This document shows, in pieces, positions 27,306 to 33,884 of a DNA stretch of 64,000 nucleotides. This DNA is from an uncultured Balneola sp. (GTDB lineage: Bacteria > Bacteroidota > Rhodothermia > Balneolales > Balneolaceae), in contig CAJXQC010000015.1 of the NCBI GenBank assembly GCA_913058495.1, forward strand, positions 1-64,000, read 5' to 3'. Position 1 is the stretch's first letter. Each line of letters begins with the position of its first letter. The translations under genes and the position numbers were made by a program. The notes under the pieces are model-generated. The model ran no database searches. It was given only the letters and a program-made list of their open reading frames with translations, and was not told the DNA's origin.

Positions 27306-30300
27306 GAACCATTCTCAATTCTCCTCCTTCCTTCAATCCATTTAAAAACCATTGGAATCAAATACAGAGTTAAAAGCGTGCTGGTTACCATCCCTCCCAT
27401 CAGAGCAATTGCCAATGATTGTCTCAGAACATAGCCATCACCAAACGGAATCAACATGGGGATCAATCCTAAAATAGTTGTTAAACTGGTCATTACAACC
27501 GGACGAAATCTGTTTTTTCCTGCTTCTCTTACCGCTTCTTCCAGGTCTCCTGTTTCTTCATAATAGCGTCGCATAAAATCCACTTTCAGGATGGAGTCAT
27601 TAACAGCAATTCCGGTCAGGATCAGAATTCCCATAAATGAAAGTGCATTTAAACTTACACCGCCAAGATAAAGTGCAAATACAGAACCGATCCAGGCAAA
27701 TGGAATTGCCAGAATAATGATAAACGGATATTTCAGGTTTTCATACTGAATGGCAAGGATCAAATAGATCAACAGTACACTTATGGACAACAAAAGACCC
27801 AGTTCTTTCAATAGGTTTATTAACTGAATCGCGGTTCCTCCAATTTTGATTTCATGCCCTGTTCGTTGCATAAAATCATTTACTTGCTCCCGGATCTCAT
27901 CCGAATTCCACCACCAATCCACAAAAGTAAAATCAGAATTGTATGTTAAGATAGCCGATTGTTCCAACCGCTCTATCTGTTCTGCTTCATCTACCACATT
28001 GATCAAAGCGATCTCGGAAAGTGGAATCACTTTATTTTTTATGTTCAGCCTTATTTCTTGAGGATCTGTAAGATTTTCACCCTCTCCCAAGAGCCGGATA
28101 GCAATTTGCTCATCCTGTCTGTTCCAGTCCGTTACATACATTCCCCGCGTTAGTGACTCCAGATAAGCAATTACATCCCGTTCACTGATCTCATAAAACA
28201 GTAACCGATCATTTTTCAGCTGTAATTGATAAGCTTCTACAGTTTGAGGAAACTTTTCTGACAATGACACTTCTTTGAAACCCTTGCTCATGTAATCTTC
28301 CAAAGCGATGCCGATCCTTTTACTGAAATTACGGTCTATCCCAACTACGCTGAATTGTACCGGAGCTTCAACTGAAGAACTGCTCCCTCCTATTCGTGAA
28401 TCTCCTTGTTTATTGAACGACCACGTCTGATAAGTTTTCTGCAAGGATGAAAAAAGATCTTCAATCCGGTAAGCTTCCTGCCAGTTTTGTACCGGCACAG
28501 TGATCTTAAATTTGTTGAGACCTTCATCCTGTATAGAACTTAAACTTGTGTTATCGGTGTATCCACCAACCGACAGAATTTGAACAGAATTTGTCTCTCT
28601 TTTTATAAAATCTGTAATGGTTTTAGAAGCGTCTTTTGAAGATCGTAAAGAAGTATTTCCGGGTAGAGTTACCAGATATTCAACGCGTTCAGGTTCGCCT
28701 TCGGGCAAGGCGTCTTTCTGAACATTTAAAAAAGCGAATACAGCAACTGCGCTTACTACCAAAGTAAAAAGAATAGGGAGAAGTGGTTTATTTATAGCCT
28801 TAGCTAAACTCATCTCGTACTTTTGGATCACCGTGTCTAATCCGGAAGATATCTTTGAAAGAAAACCCGAAGTCCCTTTCCCACTGAACTGAACAACAAA
28901 AACCGGTAAGATCACTAATGCAATCAGCAGAGATGAAAGCAAGCTTATAGAAAGAGTGGCTGCAAGATCCCTGAAAAAAGCACCCTCAAATCCACCCAGA
29001 AAAATGAGCGGAAGAAATACAGAAATAGTAGTAAAAGTGGACGCAGTAACTGCCAATGCTATTTCTTTAGTCCCTTTGGCAGCTGCTTCGTATTTATCCA
29101 ATCCTTGTTTTTTATAGCGATTGATATTCTCTAAAACCACAATGGAGTTATCCAGCAACAGACCAATACCCAACGTGAGACCACTCAGAGAAATGATATT
29201 CAACTGAATATCAAATAAATACATGATCACAAAAGTGAGGAAAATACTGACAGGAATAGAGATCCCGATAGTAAAAGGACTCCGAATATCATCCAGAAAC
29301 AAAAAAAGAACGATAAACGCCAGTATACCACCAATAATCAGCGTTTGAAGAAGATTAGAAATGGAATTTTCGATGTAGGTAGCATCTTCCCGGATGATCT
29401 GAATATCGAATTCAGGGTTTTGTGTTTTGATCTCGTTTACTGCATTCTGCAAAGTCTCAAACACTGTAACGGTATTTGCTCCGTATTCTTTTTTAACCAA
29501 AACATTCAAGACTTCCTGATTATCCAGCAAAGCAAAAGAAGAAGTATCGGATTCTCGGATCTCAACATCTGCAATTTCTGATAGTGTAAGTACGCGGCCG
29601 TTTGCCAATGAAATAACCGGAATCAACTCAATATCTTCGATGGTCTCAATTCGGCTTTGGATCTTTATAGCATAGCGATACCAGCCATCCCGAAGTTCTC
29701 CTGTGGAAGAAAACACGTTTGCATTGCTGATGATCTGCTGAACCTGAGTAAGTGTAAGTCCATATCGATCTAACAATTTGGGATCGTAATTGATCTGTAC
29801 TTCCGGTTCCACTTCTCCCACCAACAGTGCCTGAGCAATTCCATCCTGTTGCTCCAACCGACGCGTAAAAACTTGCTCTGCCCAGCGTTTTGTGGCCAAG
29901 CGTTTTCCGAAACTTTGGTTCTCTGCGTCTTTTAAAGTTACTGCGATCGTAGCTATAGGCTCATCTGAAGCTGAAGAATAGACAAGTTGAGGTCGTTCCG
30001 CATTTTCAGGGAGCAATGGTCTTGCCTGATCCAGTTTCTCCCGGACATTCAGAAATGCCAGATCCATATCTGTTCCCCATTTGAAGGTGAGGAAAATGAG
30101 ACTTTGTCCTTGTCTGGAAAGACTTCGTGTTTCCTGCACGCCACGAACGGAACCAAGTGTCCCTTCCAATCGCTCATTGATTCTGTACTCTACATCTGCG
30201 GCCGGAGCACCTTTATATTCGGTACTGATCAACAGCGTGGGTGGATTCACATTTGGAAGCAACTCAATAGAAAGCCGTGACAGTGTAATCCCTCCAAAAA

Positions 30301-30352
30301 TAAGCACGGCGAGCACCAGAATTACAGAAGCTATAGGCTTTCTTAATAGCAA
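27278..30352 (-). CDS. RND family efflux permease (first permease of the cluster)
   Basis: 1024 residues with an AcrB-type layout: helix 1 about 9-27, porter domain, helices 2-6 from about 335, second porter domain, helices to the end. TM4 reads LGIGLLLDNSIVVLENI, again DN. The start is TTG at 30352; an in-frame stop lies just upstream. The C-terminal residues NGSIKNVSIKN come from repeat units at 27278-27312, so the true tail was replaced or extended by the repeat. The gene precedes the adaptor by 154 bp, much of it repeat. Two permeases with one adaptor recalls heteromeric MdtBC-type pumps, but that is inference. Confidence 0.87.
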   Translation of the reverse strand: MLLRKPIASVILVLAVLIFGGITLSRLSIELLPNVNPPTLLISTEYKGAPAADVEYRINERLEGTLGSVRGVQETRSLSRQGQSLIFLTFKWGTDMDLAFLNVREKLDQARPLLPENAERPQLVYSSASDEPIATIAVTLKDAENQSFGKRLATKRWAEQVFTRRLEQQDGIAQALLVGEVEPEVQINYDPKLLDRYGLTLTQVQQIISNANVFSSTGELRDGWYRYAIKIQSRIETIEDIELIPVISLANGRVLTLSEIADVEIRESDTSSFALLDNQEVLNVLVKKEYGANTVTVFETLQNAVNEIKTQNPEFDIQIIREDATYIENSISNLLQTLIIGGILAFIVLFLFLDDIRSPFTIGISIPVSIFLTFVIMYLFDIQLNIISLSGLTLGIGLLLDNSIVVLENINRYKKQGLDKYEAAAKGTKEIALAVTASTFTTISVFLPLIFLGGFEGAFFRDLAATLSISLLSSLLIALVILPVFVVQFSGKGTSGFLSKISSGLDTVIQKYEMSLAKAINKPLLPILFTLVVSAVAVFAFLNVQKDALPEGEPERVEYLVTLPGNTSLRSSKDASKTITDFIKRETNSVQILSVGGYTDNTSLSSIQDEGLNKFKITVPVQNWQEAYRIEDLFSSLQKTYQTWSFNKQGDSRIGGSSSSVEAPVQFSVVGIDRNFSKRIGIALEDYMSKGFKEVSLSEKFPQTVEAYQLQLKNDRLLFYEISERDVIAYLESLTRGMYVTDWNRQDEQIAIRLLGEGENLTDPQEIRLNIKNKVIPLSEIALINVVDEAEQIERLEQSAILTYNSDFTFVDWWWNSDEIREQVNDFMQRTGHEIKIGGTAIQLINLLKELGLLLSISVLLIYLILAIQYENLKYPFIIILAIPFAWIGSVFALYLGGVSLNALSFMGILILTGIAVNDSILKVDFMRRYYEETGDLEEAVREAGKNRFRPVVMTSLTTILGLIPMLIPFGDGYVLRQSLAIALMGGMVTSTLLTLYLIPMVFKWIEGRRRIENGSIKNVSIKN

Positions 30353-30473
30353 ATGAGATGATTAATTAATAAGCACTTAGGATTATAGTATAAATTCTAA
30401 AGTTTTGAAAGAAATTAGATCATTTATTGATGAAGGAACTAGGTGTTTATTTAGCACTAAATCGATCTGTAAG

Positions 30474-30506
30474 ATTGGTCAGACGGCTTTGAGCCGTCCG
30501 ACCAAT
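30474..30506. repeat. 15-bp stem hairpin downstream of the signal peptidase gene
   Basis: Arms 30474-30488 and 30492-30506 pair over 15 positions with one mismatch around a TTG loop. It ends 4 bp from the lepB stop on the minus strand and lacks a T-run. It shares ATTGGT and CCGAC words with hairpins at 36071 and 43895, so it looks like a REP-type unit that may stabilise the 3' end of the operon mRNA. Confidence 0.6.
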
Positions 30507-30510
30507 AACT

Positions 30511-31074
30511 TCAGAATATGAATACCACTTTTCCTACAATATTCTCTCTTGAAATAAATCCCCAGAACCTGGAATCCATACTTTCATAATAGTTATCGCC
30601 TACCATAAAGAAATATCCTTCTGGAATAACAAGCCTATTTTCTGATCCTGATAATGCTATTAACTGATCCTTTTTTGACAAATTTCTAACTAAATATTTT
30701 TGGTATTTTTTAGATGAAAATAACCCTAAAGAATCCGGATTATCAGACTCTTCGACCATCATTTCAAAAATAGAATCATGTGGAATTCTCAGGTCTTCGA
30801 TTTTGATGTAATTTCGTAATAAGTTAAGCGTATCTCCTGCTACCCCATACACCCTTTTTATAAAAGTAGTTTTATCTTCCCCGTGCTGAAAGGATAAAAT
30901 ATCACCTTTCTTAAGATTATCATCTTTAAAGCTCTTACTCGTAACAACTATATCACCAACTTGAATGATCTCTTCCATAGAAGGTGTTATTATTTTGTAG
31001 GGTTTTATAACAAAAATTATTATAAAGCCTATGAACACAACTATAGTAGTAAAAATCAATATGTATTTTTTCAA
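30511..31074 (-). CDS. Signal peptidase I, short form, in a peptide operon
   Basis: 187 residues, shorter than the usual Bacteroidetes housekeeping LepB. One N-terminal helix (about 5-23) anchors the enzyme with its active site outside the membrane. The catalytic serine region is ITPSMEEIIQVGD (Ser at about 32), the lysine is in FIKRVYGVAGDTL (about 70-82) and the C-terminal box VGDNYYESMDSRFWGFI is intact, so it should be active. It is the last gene of the MauE-peptide-propeller operon (11-bp gap). I infer that it processes the small peptide, whose precursor has an AYA site. Confidence 0.88.
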   Translation of the reverse strand: MKKYILIFTTIVVFIGFIIIFVIKPYKIITPSMEEIIQVGDIVVTSKSFKDDNLKKGDILSFQHGEDKTTFIKRVYGVAGDTLNLLRNYIKIEDLRIPHDSIFEMMVEESDNPDSLGLFSSKKYQKYLVRNLSKKDQLIALSGSENRLVIPEGYFFMVGDNYYESMDSRFWGFISRENIVGKVVFIF

Positions 31075-31085
31075 ATTGAATAAAT

Positions 31086-32087
31086 CTATTCTTTGTTCAT
31101 TTTGAATATATAAAATTCTCTCTCTTGTCTTTCAAAATCATAAGCGTTTATAAGTAGCTTGTCTTTTTGAATTTCGATATTACTAAACAAATGCTTTAAT
31201 TTTACTGAGAAATTATACTTTAAAGTTTCTTTGTCATAAAAATCTAAAATGTTACCATGTCCATCTTTTCTTCCTGAATGAAACACCACTAAGTAATCTT
31301 GAAATAACCCAATATCTCTCGTTTGATATTTGAACTCAGAGTCTCTTTTAGTCCTTATTTCCTCGTCACTTTTAGATATATTCACTTTGTTTTTTTCTTC
31401 ACTCTTTTCAATAGTGTATCTTACTACCACAGATTCGTCATTTAAATAATTATACTTCTTAATCTCTGGTTTACCCTCTGATCCAAAATAAATAAAGCTA
31501 CTGTCAGCTGTTATACTTCCTGAATCAAGAAATCCATCATTACTCAAAGTATTATCTTTGATACCCTTTATTAAGATTCCATCATTTTTGTATACCAAAT
31601 AGTTACCGTCTTTCGTTCCTGAGTTGTTATATACTATTATTTTATCACCATAACATGTCAACCTATACGGTATAAATCGTTTAGTTTTAAAACTTTTTAT
31701 CAATACTTTAGATTTTATGTCCCATATAGATATTCTTGCTAAATCTGTATCAGAAATGATGATTTTTTCATCTGTAATACACATATCTGACGGGTTTCTA
31801 AATTCTTTAGGACCTGAACCTTTTCCTTCTCCTACAGATCGCACGTTATAAGATTGAGAATCCTTTTTTTCTAATGCGTATAGATTATGCTGTGAGTAAT
31901 CATAAATAAATAAATTATTTTGATTTATTCCCATTCCAAAAATTACCGGCCTAAACAATTCATAATCAGATGGGTAAAATCTTTGCGTTTCTACTATAAA
32001 GTCTTCTTTAAAGACTCGACTTTTTTGAGCAAAGCTTACAAAGCTAATTTTTAGAAAGAATAAAAGTAGAGTGATTTTTTTTATCAT
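31086..32087 (-). CDS. Secreted six-bladed beta-propeller protein
   Basis: 333 residues with a signal peptide (1-20, ending SFAQ). The segment GEGKGSGPKEFRNPSDM (about 86-102) followed by repeated short strands matches the NHL/6-bladed propeller family common in Bacteroidetes, whose blades start at G-P-x-E-F. There is no lipobox, so it is probably periplasmic or exported. It follows the peptide gene after a hairpin and precedes lepB by 11 bp. From memory, such propellers occur next to NVEALA-type peptides in Bacteroides; a binding or immunity role for the peptide is inference. Confidence 0.72.
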   Translation of the reverse strand: MIKKITLLLFFLKISFVSFAQKSRVFKEDFIVETQRFYPSDYELFRPVIFGMGINQNNLFIYDYSQHNLYALEKKDSQSYNVRSVGEGKGSGPKEFRNPSDMCITDEKIIISDTDLARISIWDIKSKVLIKSFKTKRFIPYRLTCYGDKIIVYNNSGTKDGNYLVYKNDGILIKGIKDNTLSNDGFLDSGSITADSSFIYFGSEGKPEIKKYNYLNDESVVVRYTIEKSEEKNKVNISKSDEEIRTKRDSEFKYQTRDIGLFQDYLVVFHSGRKDGHGNILDFYDKETLKYNFSVKLKHLFSNIEIQKDKLLINAYDFERQEREFYIFKMNKE

Positions 32088-32096
32088 ATCGAATTG

Positions 32097-32127
32097 TAAA
32101 GTATCAACTTTAAAAGTTGATACTTTA
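32097..32127 (-). promoter_or_regulatory. Perfect 14-bp intercistronic hairpin after the peptide gene
   Basis: Arms 32097-32110 and 32114-32127 are exactly complementary around a TAA loop, filling most of the 48-bp gap between the peptide stop and the propeller start. No T-run follows on the minus strand. Such a stem commonly protects the upstream mRNA or partly terminates, giving more product from the upstream gene than from the downstream ones. Confidence 0.7.
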
Positions 32128-32135
32128 ATTAATTT

Positions 32136-32393
32136 TTATAATTGTTCTATAGGCTGAACAGTTGTCCAGCAAATACGCTCGAAAGCTCCCCATAGTATTC
32201 TTATCACCATACACTTGTCATTACCCCCAATACAACCATTATCATTACATGGTCCTGCGTAGGCTTCTTCCATTCCAATAATTATTGGAATAGTTTCCAT
32301 ACTTCCGGACTCACTATTAAACTGGAATCCGCTTACAAGAGCAACTACCATGGCAATTGCTACAATTTTATTGATGTAGTTTTTAATCTTCAT
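32136..32393 (-). CDS. Small secreted four-cysteine peptide precursor
   Basis: 85 residues, no close family recognised. A basic N-terminus (MKIKNYINK) and hydrophobic helix (about 10-23) are followed by a 23-residue linker ending in GMEEAYA, then a 39-residue region beginning GPCNDNGC with cysteines at 49, 54, 61 and 75 and a hydrophobic MVIRILWGAFERICW stretch. The layout resembles Bacteroides NVEALA precursors, whose leader ends in a similar A-x-A-like motif. AYA is a signal peptidase I site, and a signal peptidase is encoded in the same operon. The four cysteines could form two disulfides. An unusually strong ribosome-binding site suggests high expression. It may be a signal, bacteriocin-like or structural peptide. 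Confidence 0.75.
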   Translation of the reverse strand: MKIKNYINKIVAIAMVVALVSGFQFNSESGSMETIPIIIGMEEAYAGPCNDNGCIGGNDKCMVIRILWGAFERICWTTVQPIEQL

Positions 32394-32399
32394 CGCTGT

Positions 32400-32404
32400 C
32401 TCCT
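32400..32404 (-). promoter_or_regulatory. Strong Shine-Dalgarno site of the peptide gene
   Basis: AGGAG lies 6 bases before the peptide ATG and overlaps the stop codon of the upstream MauE-like gene. The other genes of the operon lack a comparable site, so the peptide should be translated most strongly. Confidence 0.75.
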
Positions 32405-32855
32405 ATTTGTTATTGTTAGTTAATGATCCGGTTTGGATCAAATTTTTATACTTAGTCAAGTCTATTGTTATCCACATAGCCATTGATAAAAGAAGTGAGT
32501 TGCGAAATAGCATAGCGCTATCAAATTTTCCAAATGAAAACCTTCCAAAACAACCACATGTTACCTGCCAATTATCTAAATAACCTACTAGAGAAATTAT
32601 TAGAAACAAGCTGCAAGAAAGCACTACTAGCTTTTTTGTGAATATCTCTTTGAATTTTAATGCAAGACTTAACCCAAGGAAAATTTCAATTAAGGCGATT
32701 GAATAGACTATTAAAGAAGCAGTACCATGCTCAATTTCAAAAAGAAAAACTAAAATATCGCCTGTATTATCAGGACTAAATATTTTCAATATTCCTGCTG
32801 CAACAAATATAAATGACAGTATCCAAGTGAAGTATTTTTTTAATGAGTTATCCAT
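32403..32855 (-). CDS. MauE/DoxX-like membrane protein with CGCFG motif
   Basis: 150 residues with four hydrophobic helices (about 9-26, 45-66, 75-92, 115-132). The loop VTCGCFGRFSFGK (cysteines at 100 and 102) is the mark of the MauE/DoxX-like family; MauE is needed to mature the disulfide-rich methylamine dehydrogenase subunit. A redox role in forming disulfides in the neighbouring four-cysteine peptide is a reasonable inference. First gene of the four-gene operon, 9 bp before the peptide gene, which follows it directly; no thioredoxin-like MauD is nearby. Confidence 0.75.
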   Translation of the reverse strand: MDNSLKKYFTWILSFIFVAAGILKIFSPDNTGDILVFLFEIEHGTASLIVYSIALIEIFLGLSLALKFKEIFTKKLVVLSCSLFLIISLVGYLDNWQVTCGCFGRFSFGKFDSAMLFRNSLLLSMAMWITIDLTKYKNLIQTGSLTNNNK

Positions 32856-32949
32856 GATTCTATTGCTTGAATTTTGACTTCTTCAAGTATTCTAAATCAT
32901 GAAATGAGTAGCAAAAAGTTTGATTAGTCTTTTAGTGTAGCACAAAATC

Positions 32950-33354
32950 CTAGTGCAAATTCCTATCTTTTTTTGCTATCCGATTTTTCCAAATAGTTCG
33001 TTTCGTAATCTTTCCTGTACGTATTCCCCTCTTAAATTCTGTTGGATTTTTACCAATATGAGAGCGTAAATATTTATTCAAAGCTACTTCATCAGGAAGT
33101 CCTACCTCTTGCGCGTCACAATAATTTTTCTGATTTGGGTTTTTCTGAATGCAATCGAAAAGTTTCTCGACTCTTTCTCTAATAAGGGCTTCCTTGCAAG
33201 TTACTCCAAAGTGTCTTCTAAACAGACGGGCAAAATATTTAGGATCACTGCAACCCATTTCAGCTGACCACTCTTGAACAGTGCGTACTTCTCTTATTTT
33301 AGGTTTAAGCACCTTTAAAGCATTTTCTATCTCTTCCATACAAAATAAGTTCAC
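32950..33354 (-). CDS. Stand-alone AraC-type DNA-binding protein
   Basis: 134 residues from a GTG at 33354; an ATG at 33339 gives 129 residues (MEEIENALKVLKP) and may be the real start. Two helix-turn-helix regions of an AraC/XylS domain are visible: TVQEWSAEMGCSDPKYFARL then FRRHFGVTCKEALIRERVEK, and PDEVALNKYLRSHIGKNPTEFKRG. There is no separate ligand-binding domain. It is 94 bp upstream of the MauE-peptide operon on the same strand and is its likely regulator. The tail is strongly basic. Confidence 0.75.
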   Translation of the reverse strand: MNLFCMEEIENALKVLKPKIREVRTVQEWSAEMGCSDPKYFARLFRRHFGVTCKEALIRERVEKLFDCIQKNPNQKNYCDAQEVGLPDEVALNKYLRSHIGKNPTEFKRGIRTGKITKRTIWKNRIAKKDRNLH

Positions 33355-33395
33355 GGTTAATATTGACGCTTATTTTGAAACCTATATTTTGTATG
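33337..33395. promoter_or_regulatory. Nested inverted/direct TATTTTG repeats around the regulator start
   Basis: CATACAAAATA (33337-33347) is perfectly inverted at 33385-33395 (TATTTTGTATG), and CAAAATAAG (33341-33349) at 33369-33377. TATTTTG also recurs as a direct repeat with a 14-bp period (33371, 33385). The cluster spans the start codon and upstream region of the AraC-type gene and could be its autoregulatory operator. Confidence 0.45.
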
Positions 33396-33602
33396 TCCTA
33401 TCCTCTTGTATTAGATATAATTACGGATATTTTAAATTTATATGCAAGTATTAATTGTACTTAGGTTCAAAATTTTAGTTATAAACAAGCATAAGAAGGA
33501 CCATCTCTATATAATAAATACAAAGCTATATTGTCCAGATAATGATCTGTTTAAAAGATTCAAGCTTCGGAGTTTGTTCGAGGATATTATTCCGAGCCTT
33601 TT

Positions 33603-33708
33603 CCTCGTTTCATACCTCCGGTGCGAAATGCCCCCGGAAGCTCTGCTTCCATTAGTCTTAGCTACTTCAGATGCATAACGACGAGCCTGAAGGCTCTACT
33701 AGTTTAAA
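33603..33708 (-). repeat. 106-bp REP-like repeat, copy 2
   Basis: Direct repeat of 22725-22830, 10 substitutions, with both hairpins (CCGGAAGC/GCTTCC and GAGCC/GGCTC) and both minus-strand GTAG heads conserved. Together the copies bracket the RND and peptide clusters. Confidence 0.85.
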
Positions 33709-33831
33709 TCACTATGCTATACATTTTTATTGGAAGATATATACATCGCTTTTACTACATCCCGGGAGATGAGCTCAAACAGTTAGTTTTCCGCAACGGA
33801 GCTGCGGAACTAGGGTTAAAGAGTCTTAACA

Positions 33832-33858
33832 GATTACGCTGATGCAATCAGCGTAATC
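33832..33858. repeat. 12-bp perfect hairpin near the rpoN 3' end
   Basis: GATTACGCTGAT (33832-33843) pairs exactly with 33847-33858 around a GCA loop, followed on the plus strand by ten As. Downstream of rpoN on the minus strand the order is T-run then stem, so it is not a canonical terminator. The word GATTACGCTGAT is a common dispersed motif in some bacterial genomes. Confidence 0.6.
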
Positions 33859-33884
33859 AAAAAAAAAATCAGCAAATCAGTGAT

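Larger units (their letters stand above)
33355..33884. other. 530-bp intergenic region without a supported gene
   Basis: From left to right it holds the regulator's upstream repeats (to 33395), an AT-rich stretch with no feature I can name, REP-like repeat copy 2 (33603-33708), a 7-bp-stem hairpin (33789-33809, TTCCGCA/TGCGGAA) and a 12-bp perfect hairpin (33832-33858). The short plus-strand open frame at 33442-33678 runs through the repeat and does not look coding. Confidence 0.75.

Noticed and set aside
33442-33678. 78-codon plus-strand open frame in the intergenic region before rpoN
   Set aside because: It runs through the REP-like repeat, has no ribosome-binding site and its translation is low-complexity and basic; it looks like chance.
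33832-33884. Intrinsic terminator for rpoN
   Set aside because: On the rpoN strand the T-run comes before the stem rather than after it.
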